A stretch of 64,000 bases of DNA from Trogon surrucura (lineage: Eukaryota; Chordata; Aves; Trogoniformes; Trogonidae), in assembly GCA_020746105.1 (NCBI GenBank), contig CM036620.1:44908706-44972705 (forward strand). Reading direction: 5' to 3'. Positions 46,153 to 59,678 of the stretch are shown piece by piece. Positions within the stretch are counted from its first letter, which is position 1. Every line of letters starts with the position of its first letter. Below the pieces are notes generated by a model that was not told the origin of the DNA, made no database searches, and worked only from the letters and a program-made list of their open reading frames with translations. Position numbers and translations under genes: made by a program.

Positions 46153-49100
46153 ACTGCATTTCTTCAGCCACTGGTAATGAGAAACAGGCAATTCAATGGC
46201 AAATACAACTTGAGGGTTTTGCAGTCGCAAGAGGTTTATGAAACACATATGATTGTAAACGGATATTGAGATAATGTGGTTTATGTGGTGATAACTGTAT
46301 TACTTTGGCTTGTTAATATTTTAGTATTTTATCAGGTTTTTTTAGTATTTTATCAAGTTTTTATGCGGTTTTACTATTTTATAATGTTTGCAGATACAAG
46401 GGTCCTATAAATTTTCATGTAAAATTTGTAATATGATTTTTGTGATGTAGCAATGCCTTCTAGGTCTTTTTATCAGAAAAATTTAGTTAGACTTTTACAA
46501 AGGAGCTTCTTTGTTTTCACATAATTTTCAGGTTGTCACGTTAGGCATTATGTGTGTATGAGTGTCTTTGCTTTTCAGCTGACTTCAGAGATTTAAATAA
46601 CATTTGGGGATTTGTGTGCCTCTGACTTACTCTATAAAATATATACACTTAGACAAAAACAAAACATATTTTGAACAGTGTCATTAGTATTCTCTTACCC
46701 TAGTTGAATACTTAGTTTTTAAAAATTAATAAACAGCCCATTCAAAAGATTGTGAGATAAAGTACCTACTAAATATATCACAAACATCATTGTTGTCATT
46801 TGTGATTGTCAGATTGGAATTTGCCAGTGCAAAAAGCACTTGATAAAATACTACATTTTTTTCAGGGTAGGTTGTAAACAAAACCTTGCTAATACGGTTG
46901 TGATCATATGTGTCAAAAAAACCCTTTTCCACCCTCCAAGAATAATAGTTTAATAGTCTTTAGAGCCATATAATTTTGTCCAGAGCTATTAGTGGCACTT
47001 TATGTCATATAGTCATCAAATGCATTTCTATGGAAGAGAAAAGAATAAATATTTCATGGCTACAGCTTTTGAAGAACACTCTGTCTTTCAGACTTGGGCC
47101 AGTCTTTCAACATATGTGCCAATCAGAAGACTTTAGCAGATGCAAAATGCATCTTGTCTCCTTGTCAGTGAAGAATGTAAAGATCGCAGGAAGTATCTGA
47201 AATATTCATCACATGGGCAAAAATATGAGCATTGTAAGAAACTGCTGAGCCCTGTAATCACGACTTACCTGTTCTTACCTTCTCATCACTGGCCCTAAAA
47301 TAATGCAGAGTGTAACTAGTCATAATATTTTGGTTACATAATATATCTTGACACTCAGTGATAGTACTTAACACTGTGACCTTACAACTTACATCTTACT
47401 ACTTCCTTCACTTTGGACACGATGTTGAGATACGTCTGAGTGAAATCATGCCTACATAATTTTCTAATTGTATGCTTATAAACTTATTTCCACTCATAAC
47501 TAATTTTTGCTAAATAGCTATCTGCTTCCAGTGTGTCTCTAGAAGAAGAATATTGCTGATGTTTACTGTTACCCGCTCTTCACTGATGGGCTAAAGCAGG
47601 GTTGCTGCAAACTGTTAGAGTAGATCGTATGTGGTCTCTTCACATTATTCAGGCTCTCAGCTAAATCCAAGGCTGATATAATCAACCGGAACTCCAGTGT
47701 AGTTGCATCAAGTCAAGTCAAAACTACTTTTTTGGCCTGTTACCATGTGAGAGGGTTTATACGCACCATGCCCTTTGAATGAACCTGTGACCTTCTGTTG
47801 CAGTCGGGGCTAGCCACTCCATCACTGGGCACTGCTGGAAGCTATTAAATCTTGTGTTGCTTTATCTCAGTTAAATGTGGTTAAGTGAAAGGACATTATT
47901 TTAACTGGCCGCTGTGTCAATGGAATTTTGTAAAGCACCAGCTCACAGCATTTCAGCTCTAACACTGCTCTGAAAAGTTGGGAAAATCGAAGCTTTAGAA
48001 AGAATTAAACCTTTGATTAAATGCATTAGTTTTTCAAAAAGAAAAGAAAGGTTGAATTCTCTTTCTGTACTCCAAATTCTGCACTTTAAATGGTATTTTT
48101 AATGTCTTTTTTTAGGTCTATTCACATTCTTTAGAATATGGAATTTCTTCATAGGGGCAAAAGCAATACATTTTTAACAAAAACATCATTCATTCCATTA
48201 TATTAGTGATTTATCATTCCTAATAGAATGATATAGAAACATGGAAAACGGGAAATAAATGTAGAAAGAATGCTGAAACATGCTTATTTAATGGAATGAA
48301 TCACTGAGGAATGAATCCATGAGGAATGAATCACCAAGATCATGGATGTGGGAAAGTTATGTACATGTGGAAAATGTGACACATTCAAATTTCTAAATCT
48401 ACATTTTCCTAAATGCAGATTTATCAAAGCTTCTCACATTTTTCTAGCACTTAAAAGCAAGAAACGATGGAGGTACAGAAGTGTTTCAAGAGCATGGCAA
48501 AGACAGGTCTTTAGCTTGTTTCGTGGCATATCTGTTTGTCTGCAGGAAACATCAGAACCTGCATATACTCTGTCTGATAATTTCTAAGCTTTCTGTAGGA
48601 GCATTCTTAGCACTGTTGTTTATTTCATTTAAATGAGAATTGAAAGATCTGAAACACTTGATGAAAAATGATTGTGCAGTGATGCAGATGGGAAGAAGAA
48701 GAGGCATTTTCTTTGTGAAAGATATGAACTTTGATAGCTGCGAGAGAAGGGACTTGGAAAGGAGTGAGGAGAAACAATTGCCTGGGAAAGTGTGGTACAG
48801 AAAGGGTGAGATGCAGAGGCTGGTTACGAGGAGTCAGCATGATCAGAAAGATACCTAAAGCTCTGTTAAATATCTAGACTAGTATGTATGAATCAGACAA
48901 AATATGAGTGTAGAGAAATCTAGGATCTAGGGGAAGATGTTGATTTGAATCTGATTTTGCTGATTACTGAACTTATGGATTTTAACTGGAGTTTAAAGAA
49001 AGTGACTGAAAGAAGGCATGTGTGGCAGGAGCAATTTTCTGCAAGGACTTCACCCCATTTTCCTGTGGGACAAGTATGAATTTCTGTTTGTGGCAGGAGA

Positions 49101-50334
49101 AAGTAAAGGGGCTGGATACTGAGGAAGTGAGGGGTAGAAGTCACCCTAAGAGCAGGAGCTGAAGCATATCTGTAACTCATTACATACTCCGCGTCAATGC
49201 CCGCAGTTGGTCCATGCAGCCCATCCCCTCTCCCTGCACAAGCTTTCCCCCTTGCTGCATTGAAAAGACTCTTAAATCCCCCTGCTGCCAGCACGTATCA
49301 GAAGCAGTAGATTTCTGTGCCACTCAGTCTCACTGGGCATAGCGCCCAACCCGCCAAAGCAATGCTCTGTGCTAACTTCTAGAAATTTATGGTTTTACTG
49401 CTTTCCTGCTATGATAATTTTCCTTCATGATATTGAAAACCCATAACAGCCATTTGCGACTGTAACCCTAATATGCCGTCAAACAAAGAGACCCCTGTGC
49501 TCAGTTAACTGAAGCTACATGGTGTAACTCATTTATTCGAAATGCATTAATATCCACATTGAATGTAAATGAGATGAATAGTTTTGCTAATACCTTGTCC
49601 ACTAATATCTAAAACTCTTTTTAAACACTTCTGTTGAATCCAGTGACTAGGAGGTTGGTGTTTGTTTGTTAGGAAGCAAAAAACACGACTTGTGAGGCTC
49701 TTTTCTTTATGAAAAAATGGGAAGACCCTTAAAAGATAAATGAACATTGCAAACTCTACATGCATTAAGTTTTGTGCTTATAAAAAAGTCTCAGATGATC
49801 CTTTTAGTGTTCCGTCACTAGTTCATGAATGCCTGAATGCACAGTCTACTAATACAAGTGAGCAATGGTAAAGTGATTGAGTATTTTCCATATTGATTTA
49901 ACAAGGAGTGGCATAATCAGTGGTTTACTAAGTCTTTTAACACCAGAAAAAATAACTATTTTCTTTCTATTTTGATTTAAGTGGTTCCTGATCACCACAT
50001 ATTGCTCTTGATCTCTGGCAACTAGGAATCCAGTTACTGTATTTTCATTCCATTTGTTTTTAGCTTGACTACCTAAGGAAATAAGATTTGTCTGTATGCA
50101 TTGTGTCTATCCATCCATCTGTCTGTCTAGCATCAAAGTAGAAAATAACCCCTTGCACTTAGGAGTGTCCGCACACAGGAGCACTTCAGTGAGTTTAATG
50201 TGCTATAAACTTCCACTTTACCTTACCAATGGCAATTTCCCTTGTGTGGACCATCCTAGTATCTGTTCTCCCTATGGGAACCTCCAGATATTGAGAACTA
50301 ATGCACTTTATTTTTTTAAAATTAAATGTTCTGA
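46153..50334. other. AT-rich non-coding stretch with short tandem repeats
   Basis: No gene was recognised. Short repeats are 'tttagtattttatca' with a 21-bp period (46320-46361, with a weak third unit) and three 15-bp units 'ggaatgaatc...' (48293-48337). A locally GC-richer portion at about 49140-49370 holds a 124-codon minus-strand frame (48920-49294) that begins with GTG and has no recognised domain. Confidence 0.5.
48293..48337. repeat. 15-bp tandem repeat, three units
   Basis: Units 48293-48307, 48308-48322 and 48323-48337 all begin 'ggaatgaatc' and differ only in the last five bases. Confidence 0.9.
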
Positions 50335-50380
50335 AAATAAATAAATATAAATATAAATAATATAAATATAAATATAAAAT
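50335..50380. repeat. TAAA/TATAAA simple repeat
   Basis: An imperfect (AAAT)n and (ATATAA)n microsatellite of about 46 bp. Confidence 0.85.
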
Positions 50381-50826
50381 AGTGCAGGTGGCGTAAAATA
50401 CTGGTTTAGCCATTTCACTTAGTGTGTCATTTTACTTGTTTGAAAAAATGACATTTCCTTAATCAGTCAACATAAAGGCCTACTGTTACGTTTGTAGAGA
50501 CGTTTTCTTCTTTCAAATTCATATTTTTGTCACCTTTTCTATCCACACTGAATTAGGCCCAATGTCATTGTCAGAGCAAAATCTTGTTTTCCTCAGCTAT
50601 CATAGAGTAATGTAACTTTTTATATAGAGAGTATAATTACTTGAAAATGCATTGTCAAATATTTTTTGTATGTCAATGGGAAGAATAAGGCTATTTAGAT
50701 TTGATTGGACTCTATGAATGGAAAACTTAAAAACAGCAAAGTGCTTTTCCAGTTTTCTAGGTCTTAAGGATTCCCAATGTTTCTCTCTAAATTAGTCTAT
50801 TACAATATTCAGCATCTTTTGCTATT

Positions 50827-51880
50827 AATCACAGAAAGGCAAAGTTAAAAGGGACCTCAGGACATTTGCTAGTCCATTCCTGTTGTCCAAAACAGAATCA
50901 GCCATATCCTTGTCATTCTTGATAGATATCTTCATAGTTGACCTCCAGTACTGCAAACCCCATAATCTTCCCACACAGTCTGTTGCTAATCCTTTCCAAT
51001 AGAATTTTTTTCCTGTTGCATGAAAAAAACCTTTCTTACTGCAGTTTAACTGCATTATCTCTGGCTGTATTCATCATATGATATAAAGTATAGGGTCTCT
51101 TTTCTCCTGTTTGCAAAAATGCCTCCTGTTTGTGAAATGCCTCTTCAGCCACCCACTTATTTTTCAAATAATCCCAATCTTTTCAATGTTTTTCCCATAG
51201 ATCGTATTTTCTAGATCAGTCTTTGTATTCTGAAATATTTCCAAATAAATCCCTTTGCTTTGTGTACGGCACTCAAAACCGAACACACGATCTTCCTTGA
51301 GCTGTCACCAATTCTGAAGAGAGCATAAGGAAAAGGCCCACTATCTTTGTCAGTTGTACTGTCTTTTGCCTTTTTCGCAGTGTAAGGTTGTTGGCATATT
51401 GATTGCTAACTCTTCACTTTTCACTTTAGCTCTAAGATCCTTTTCTGAATAATTACTACCTAATTAATTGATCCCCTTACATACTTGTGCAGTTGGGTAT
51501 ACCTGCCTGTCTCTATTGCAAAGTCATTCTTTCTTTTCCAGAGCGCTTTTCAGTCTGTAAAACACATATCTGTATTTTAATCCCACTCCCAAGTCTCTCT
51601 AGCTTTGTGGTGTCTGCAAATTTAATAAGCACACCTTCTATTCCATTCTTGAAGAGTGTTGGACTTGGGATAGAGAGATTGAAACTAAGTATACCAGGCT
51701 ATTCTTTTCCCTCTTAAAAATACCAATCCATTTGCTCTTCTTCAGTCCTCCGGCATCTCATCTGTCTTCCGTAATTTTTCAAAGACCACTAAGCCTTCCG
51801 AGTCTATTTTAATATGCTGAGTCCCTCAAGATGAATGAAGTTTATTAGCACAGATGATCTGAAAATATCTATGTTATTTA
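50827..51880 (-). mobile_element. Ancient CR1 LINE, about 1 kb, heavily mutated
   Basis: The plus strand starts with a CR1-type tail ('aatcacagaaaggcaaagtt', 'aaaagggacctcaggacat') and then keeps the antisense order of the CR1 3' half. 'gtacggcactcaaaaccgaa' matches the TGCCCAAAACTGGACAC block, and 'gctctaagatccttttctg' the CCTAGATCCCTTTCTGC block. 'gtggtgtctgcaaatttaat' is the antisense of the FADD region, 'cttcttcagtcctccggcat' matches a more 5' coding block, and 'ctgagtccctcaagatgaat' lies furthest 5'. No frame survives. The decay suggests an insertion before or early in bird evolution. Confidence 0.8.
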
Positions 51881-52299
51881 AGCACTATGTAACCTTTCCT
51901 TTTCATGTTACAGAAAAAGATCTTATCCTGTTTTGCTGGTACTAATTGTATCTGCTTGCAGTTGATCTTTTCATGAAGGCTAATGCAAAAGAAGTATTAA
52001 ATTGTTTTTACTATGTTAGGAGTCTATAGACTAAGCTCTTTGTTGAGTGGCAAGCCAACATCTTCCTTGGTTTTCCTACGCCTAAATGTAAGTTACTAGT
52101 AAGCAATTTGCCAGACTGAGCATGAACTGTCAATCTATATGCAAACACAGAACAATAAGAGATCTTCTGAGTTACCAATTTCAGCCGACCACAGGCAATG
52201 GCATTTTATAGTCATATCATCTGGTCATCCAAGTGGTATCTAAAAGTCATTAGATTGCTTGCTACCACTCTTCTTGAAAGCCTGTTTCAAAGCCTGATG
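51881..52299. other. Short non-coding interval
   Basis: No feature was recognised between the ancient CR1 and the younger CR1. Confidence 0.5.
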
Positions 52300-53209
52300 A
52301 TGACCTGGGTGAGGGAACAGAATACACTGTCAGCAAGTTTGCTGAGGACACAAAACTGGGAGGAGTGGCTGACACACCAGAAGCCTGTGCTGCTGTTTAG
52401 TGAGAGAGGCTGGGGAGTTGAGTGGAGAGAAATTTTATGAAATACAACAAGGGCAAGAGTCTTGCACCTGGGAAAGAACAACCCCAAGTATCAGTATAGG
52501 TTGGGAAATGACCTGTTGGAGAGCAGCGTCGGGAAGAAGGACCTGGGAATCCTGGCAGACAGCAGGATGACCATGAGCCAGAAATGTGTCCTCATGGCCA
52601 AGAAGGCCAATGGCATCCTGGGGTGTATTAGAAGGGGTGTGGCCAGTAGGTCAGGAGAGGTTCTCCTTCCCCTCTACTCTGCCCTGGTGAGGCCACATCT
52701 GGAGTATTGTGTCCAGTTCTGGGCCCTTCAGCTCAAGAGAGACAGGGAACTGCTTGAGAAAGTCCAGCGCAGAGCCACAAAGATGATGAAGGGAGTGGAG
52801 CATCTCCCTTATGAGGAAAGGCTGAAGGAGCTGGGTCTCTTTAGCCTGGAGAAGAGGAGGCTCAGGGGTGACCTCATTAATGTTTATAAGGGTGAGTGTC
52901 AGGAGGACAGAGCCAGGCTCTTCTCAGTGATGTACACTGACAGGACAAGGGGCAACAAGTGCAAGCTGGAGCATGAGAGGTTCCACAAAAATATTAGGAA
53001 AAACTCTTTCACTGTGAGGATGACAGAGCACTGGAAGAGGCTGCCCAGGGAGGTTGTGGAGTCTCCTTCTCTGGAGACATTTGAAACCTGCCTGGATGCA
53101 TTCCTGTGTGATCTACTCTAGGTGATCCTGCTCGGGCAGGGGAGGTGGATTAGACGATCTTTCGAGGTCCCTTCCAACCCCTAACATTTTATGATTCTGT
53201 GATTCTGTG
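52300..53209 (+). mobile_element. CR1 LINE, 5'-truncated, best-preserved copy
   Basis: It begins just upstream of the polymerase motif ('gatgacctgggtgaggga') and runs through the C-terminal polymerase region, the short 3' UTR ('gattagacgatctttcgagg', 'tcccttccaacccctaac') and a 'tgattctgtgattctgtg' tail. The motif that is FADD in intact CR1 reads FAED here (52338-52349, SKFAEDTK). The next stretch ends in a stop (TAG after 'GCTGCTGTT') and small deletions shift the frame before 52462. It resembles the element family of the inverted fragment at 16051-16113. It is dead. Confidence 0.95.
52462..53121 (+). pseudogene. CR1 reverse-transcriptase C-terminal fragment (pseudogene)
   Basis: This is the longest open frame of the window, 219 codons, in frame with CR1 protein to its natural stop. 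Recognisable blocks are HLGKNNP (2-8), [17 protein letters not shown] (48-64), [14 protein letters not shown] (75-88), [15 protein letters not shown] (124-138) and the closing [16 protein letters not shown] (190-205). The first codon is TTG, lying inside the CR1 frame rather than at a gene start. In the intact element this segment follows the catalytic motif and forms the thumb and C-terminal part. Here it is only a remnant. Confidence 0.92.
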
Positions 53210-55984
53210 TGTGACTTTGATATTCAGAACCTTCTTCTAAGTTTCTGTCAAAATGTGGTCCTGACTATGGCACACTGCTGGCTCATAACTGCCCTGTGCT
53301 TGATTCAGTCGTCCAGAATTTCATTTTCTGAGGCTTCCAGATTATGGCAGAAATTTTTGCTCTACTACCTAAGTAAATTTAGCCAAAGACTTTTGTTTTA
53401 AAAGCACTCTTCTCTGCAGTATTAAAAGTGAAGATTCAACAGCCATTGTATTTAAAGTTTTACTTTTAACAAAAGTTCAATTACTAATGAATGCAATATA
53501 AAATTTTGAAGTAACTTGGGGATTTTTTTTGCATAGATTTCATGAATTCAGATCTCCTTTATACAGTCTTTTGTGGGACATATTCTTAGCTGGCTTTCAT
53601 CAGTGGTATGCTTCTTAAAATTGTCATTTACACTAATTTTGAATCTAACCTCAAGAGTATGTTGGCCAAAAATACTGTTACTTCCAATGTTCAGATCTAA
53701 GATAAGATAGGAATTCATATTCTTGACAGACACTGGACATCAAGACAGACACTGAAGGGAAGCCTGCTACTGCTAAGAGAACACTTTGGGATGGCATCAA
53801 GAGCTTCATAGTTGCAAATATTAGTAGACGAGCACCTCAGTAAGGAACATAAGAGAGAACTTTTAAGCAAACATTTCAAAAAGTGTGCTTCATTCACAGA
53901 AAATAAGGTCTAAGCTGGCATGCAGGTTTTAAAGCCCTATACTGTTTTATAGCAAAGAAATGGCTAAAATATACTATTATCTGCAGAAAAATTAAATTGA
54001 CCTGCATTACCAGTTTTTTTGGCTGCTGGGATGAAGCAGCATTATTTGTCCTAATATTTTCTTTCAACAGCTAAGAAGTCATTTGCAAAACAGTATTCTT
54101 TCCCACAAACTGGAGTGCAGCAACACATATGCAAGTATAGAAATAGCAATCGTTTCAAAATACCTTTTTCTGAAATATAGTGAGAACTGTGCAATGGCAC
54201 ACATACTAAATGTGCATTTACTTCCACGTTCTCAGCTCCTGCTAGCCTGTGATTCTGCTGTGGCTTAGGAAGGTGTCCCTGCAGCCTCCTTCCCCAGCCC
54301 AGCCCAGTTGTCTGTTGAGGAAGGAAGGCTGAAACTGGGCTTTCCTTCTGTTCAGGCAGCAGAAAAAGCAAAAGAAATGAAATTGCATCTGACTCTTAAG
54401 ATTGCAGAGAAGCCTCCTTTACTCTAATTCAGATCACTGCAACTGCAAGTGGAACCATAAACCTAACAGAACAAATTCCAGATAAAAGCAAAATTAAAAG
54501 ATTAATTTGAAAATCTAGAGAGTGGCCCTTCTCATTTATTTTTAAATCAGATGGTCTAGAGTTCCATTCAGCTTCAGCTCAGTGCCTGTGCACAGTGCCA
54601 ATAAAATTTCAAGTGATAATTTGCAAAAGCCACTTGCTATAGAAGGAATACTGTGCATGAATGAACAATGTTTATAAAACTGTAGTAACTCAGCCAAGCC
54701 AAAACAGATTTACAACACAGTAAGTCAGGAATATTTCTAACTTACGTGCCAAATTACAGACATTTTTATTTTTTATTTTTTCACTCTTTCTGGATGGAAA
54801 TCCAGAACTACCCAAAGGTTGGCCCAAAGTTTTTAGGTATAACAGAAAATGCATTTCTTCCTTCAGTTTTACATTCTTAAAAATATTCAAGCTGAATAAG
54901 ACAATATCACTTTTTGGACAACAAAATCCTTGTTTGCTTCATCACAAATGTTTTTAATTTCCTAAAGAATTTATCTCTGACACAATAAAATATACAAAAT
55001 CAGTTGTTGAAAACCATCACAAACATAAATGTTGTAACTCCCTTCATTTCACTTTTAAAAGTTAGGAACTAACTGGAATTTTTAAGATCTAGTAATTTGG
55101 GGTTTTTTTTCTGAGATTTTTGAGGACCTGGTTGTCTCATGTGAACAGGGTTACGGACAAAAGTTAGAATCTTGAGTGCAATATGCTTCTCACCTTAGTC
55201 TGAAAATAGACAGTAATGACAAAAAAGCAAATTGATAACAAATTGATAACAAATGAGACATCTTTAGTTCTATCTGTCCATTAACACTATTGCAATTAAT
55301 GTTTATAATTTTTGTGTGTGTGAAAATGTTTCATTCCATAAGCTGCTGTTTTAACAAGGTGCCATCTGATGTTTTATTACTTAGTTTTGTCATTAGTCAA
55401 ATAGTCAAAAATACTTCTCAGTTCTGAACATTAGTCAAAAAATTAAATTGAATGGAAGTATAAGGGGTATTTGTAAATAATAAATCATTACTTTTTTACA
55501 TTTATGCATTTTTCATTTGTTCGTGGTTATGATGGCAGAATATTATTTTGCAAGAAACTCCTTTAAAGATTGATTATGAAGACATATATTTATTTTTGCA
55601 TAAGTACTCATCTAAGCAAGTAATTTGAGGGAACTTTTACTTAAGCTGCAAATTCCGAGTTTAAGCATGAGAAAATTATGGCCCTTTCATAATTTGTTTT
55701 CTAGTTGCAAACATCCGGTAGTTAAATGTTTCATTTGATAAATACAGGGTGAGTGAAGAGGGTTGGTAAAACATTTTAGACTGACATGCTAGTCAGAACT
55801 GTATAAGTTACCTGGAAAAGGCCATGCTATTATTTCTGGTCAGGAATTTCTGATGCAATCTTTTGTCTGCAAGCAAAGTGATCCGGGACACAGTGGATTA
55901 AACTAAAGATAACTCTTCTGTCCCAGCTCCAAGCCTTTTTTCAGCCATCCTTCAAGCCAAAAGATTTTTCCATATTTTTCTCAA
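53210..55984. other. AT-rich non-coding stretch
   Basis: No gene or recognised repeat was seen. A 12-bp tandem word 'aaattgataac' occurs twice near 55229-55252. Short frames overlap on both strands (54051-54371). Confidence 0.55.
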
Positions 55985-56400
55985 AATCACTCTGTACTGT
56001 TACTAGTTACAGGCATCACAGTGGTTAAAGTGCCCCATGAGACCAGTGCCTGTGAATGTGCGGCTTCTTCCAGTTCTTTGAAGAAGACTTCATTTACTTC
56101 CTCCTCCTGATCAGGAGGTCTATAGCAGATACCAACTACAGGAGCAGACTGTGTTGGTCTAATCTTCACTCATCTGCTCCCTACTGACTCCTGGCCCATC
56201 CCATGGTAGAGCTCTCTGCATTCCAGCTGCTCTCCATCCCACAGAGGGCAACTCTCCCTCCTTGCCTACCCATTCTGCCCTTCCTAAAGAGCCTGTATCC
56301 CCCCACTGTGGCACTTCAGCAGCACTCCAGCTGTGTGAGCCATCCCACCACGTCTTTGTGAACTCAGTGCGATCATAACCCTGTAGCTGCACGCTTACGT
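55985..56400 (-). mobile_element. CR1 LINE internal fragment, endonuclease domain
   Basis: The minus strand encodes pieces of the CR1 apurinic-type endonuclease. 'TKTWWDGSHSWS' (around 56345) corresponds to the usual TETWWDxSHDWS. The block VVGICYRPPDQEEEV (around 56100-56145) is followed by 'FFKELEEAAHSQALV'. These lie in two frames, so the coding sequence is shifted. No reverse transcriptase and no CR1 3' end follow on the left, which is unusual for CR1 copies. The endonuclease would nick target DNA in an intact element; this piece is inactive. Confidence 0.85.
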
Positions 56401-59400
56401 CTAACTCCTGTTTGTTCCCTGTGTTGCGTGTGCCACCATATGAGAGTTACTGAGGAGGATTACGCACACCCAGGCATGCCAATGCCCCAGAACAGGCTTG
56501 AGATGTTTCCTCGTAAGGTTGTTCTGCAGGCACTTCTTTCTGTACTCATTGTTCATTGCTGGTTCAGACAGGTATAGAAACTTCAATGCAGGCAGGCAAT
56601 TATCCTTAATTTATAGTACTCCTGAAAGGTATATCTGTCTTCACCTGTCTTTCTTCCAAGTGCACATGTGAGAGTAAGCTTCCAGGTTGATCTTGAAAAT
56701 TTCTATCTAAATACTCTGGTTTATTCTATAAAATTACCTCCAGACATAGATCTTTCTTGCTTCAGCTAAATACTGCTAACACATGCTATAGTAAAGTTCT
56801 GACAAAAAGTAACAGTAAAACTTCTCTAAGTGTATGTCCAAACTGAAAATTCACACTGCATCCTTAAAGATTTTCCAAATGTGGGAGGATACAGTGCCCT
56901 TAATGTATGTGAGAAAAATTCCTACTACACCAGGAGGAGGCTTGGTATATTCCTCAGCCATCAGCCAGCAGATGCAGCTTTAGCCTATAAACTCCCAAGT
57001 GCTAGAGGAGAGCATCCTTCTGCCACCAGCACACTGCCCTGACCCTCTTTCTTCTGCTCTCACAAAATTCTGGGCTCTCAGTGCTTTTACCTTTCACAGT
57101 CCAACACAGACCATCCTTTGGTTCAGCTTTCTGAAATCTGGTTCCAGAGGAAAGAGGCATCCACTACCTCTATTCTGGCTGTGAATCCTACAGTTAGCTA
57201 GCAAAAAAAGTAACAGTTTGAACTAGGAAGGCTATATTTAAGTTTTGTTTCTTTTTCTTGTAACTGGAGCAAGACCTCAACAGCATCAATTTCTCATGTA
57301 TGGCTGCAAGGCACTGCTGGAGAGAACACATCTAGTTTAGTATTTGGTACAGCTGGTTGAAGAGCAGCCTCCTTGGTTAGAGATTAGTCAGAAAAATGCC
57401 AAGGCCCAAGCGTGGCAGCACATGTGCTGCAGGGAGAGATGTGGCTTCAGGGATGAACAGAGCACAAAGGACCAAAGTATGTAAGTCTGACAAAACTTCT
57501 TCATCTTTGAGCTAGTAACTTCACACTTTGCATGTAATAAGCCATATATTAATTAACTCTATTTTTCTGCTCTGGCAATCCAGGTAAAGAGATAAATGTC
57601 TCATAACAATTTTAGCTATCTTCATCCTTTTATTTTTGAGTTCCTGACTTTTTGGTTTTAATACTTTTAATATAAGAATACAAAGGCCTCATCAGGAAGA
57701 ATCTGCTTCCTGTAACCCCCCAAGGAAGCTATTACAAGAAGCAATGTCCTTGGACAATTTCTAAATTAAAAAACCCCAGACCATCAGCATGAAAATTTCA
57801 GTTGAAAGAACATCTGTTTTCAAGGACTTCCTCAGTCATGCTGTTTCCCTTGCAAGGTGAGCTGGTGTATTCTGACTCCCTAGGTTGTGGTACTGCAACA
57901 TTAGGAAAACCCTTCGTGGTGGGCATCTGTTCAATTGCAGCTCAGATATGAGATCATCAAGCAATTATTCCTTTACAATTTGACCAGGAATTAATAAATT
58001 TAATATAATTGCCAATTTTCTTTGTTATTATAACTTGCTCCCAGCAATTCTGACCATGGGATTTGTTAATATTTATATGGCTGTTGGTTTTATTCAGATT
58101 TACTGTAAGGAGTTAAAATCAGGTTGTTTTTAAACTGTGATGATTACCATAGTTTATTAACCAAGTGTAAAGTACTCACAACTGAATCTAAGCAAAACAT
58201 GTTATTAATTGTTAAATACAAGATTTAAAAATGCCAGGGAATTGTGGTGGATTAAAATTGTTCAGAGTATCAACATAACTAGGGGGAAAAAAATGTTGCT
58301 ACAAAATACAGAATTAAAGCCTAGTCCCATTGTCTGCTACAATATGCTGCAGGAGTTCCCTACAGCATTTCCTTCCTATGGTTATTGCTTTAGGCTCACC
58401 CTTCTCATGCAGATCTGAGAGCAGTGAGGTTTCGGATGAACAAGAAAAATGAATTCCCTCCTTTTAATTGGTAAACTTAGGACAACACAACATGAAAAGG
58501 AATTAGTAAGTAGTCCAAAATGCTCTATGATACTCACTTTATTGAAGTACATATTTTTTCATAGCTGGGGTCTTTTGTTAAATTAGGAATATGTGCAGCA
58601 GATTAATTAACCTGAATAAAGTTCTTGTGTTATACATGCCAGTTTCACGAGTTCACAGGTTTTGAATTAACGTATGTTCTACGCAGTATGTTTTAGTCTA
58701 TACAGTCTACTTTGACAATCCATATGCAGCTTCTATGTCAAAAAATACAAGGTAAACCATATTAGCATTCATATTGTTCTAGTAAGTTTATTATTTTCAA
58801 TTCTTGCTTTATGCGCCAAGGCACTCCTGCCTGTTGGACTGCAGAGGCCTTTTTGTTTTGTTTTTTTTGTTTCATATTTGACATTCCTCTCAGGAACTGA
58901 CTTATGCTGAATGTGGTTTTCAATGATAGAGATTGCTCCCTTGAGCCAACACAAATGAAATCTGAAAACTAGAAATATATGAAAGACCTATCCAAAAGTA
59001 CTTTGACTAGTCAGCATGCTGCATATTCTTCGAATACCTTACTACACATTCTCTTACAGTCTGCTGCAATAAACTGGGCTTGAGTGGTTTATGTTTAGTC
59101 TGTAGTTCTTCTGCTTCCTACCAATAGCAGTGCATGAAGTTCTATATTATTTCATCTTGTAGGTATAATGTAACATGACACATCCTAATGTTAAAGGCAT
59201 GCAGTAATAACAAGTTACTGCAATACAGACAGGGAAACCTCCTACATGGATGTAATCTAACAGACGCAAGCTTAGTCTGCCCAGTCTTAAACTGAAGGGA
59301 CATGAGCCAACTATAGTCAGGAAACCACATAAATGTGTTAGTATAGAGATTTCAGCAGCAGTTCGGGGGCTGCAAATCAGAACCAGCTTTTGTCCATCAG

Positions 59401-59678
59401 GACTGGGGTGAGGCAAATCAAACTTAGCTCTGTAAACATGTTGCTGTCATTACTGTGTCTACATATAGTTATTTTCATTACTTGCATGCAGTCCACATTT
59501 TTTGTTCATGTTTATCTATTTCTTTATTCCATGGTTTAAATCAGATACCTGATGAAAACAATCATCCACAACTTTATACTGATTTCACTGTAATTTTGTA
59601 TTTTAAAGTCTATGAAGCTTTGTAAATTGCTTCCTGTAAAATGAATGCAGACACTGAACTTCTTTTCAACGTTGTTAT
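56401..59678. other. Non-coding stretch
   Basis: No gene or recognised repeat was seen. The region right of the endonuclease fragment (56401-56590) could be further 5' CR1 sequence, but I could not match it. Frames are short. Confidence 0.5.

Noticed and set aside
48920..49294. 124-codon minus-strand frame in a GC-richer patch
   Set aside because: It starts at GTG with the first ATG far inside; openness is explained by local GC content; no family recognised.
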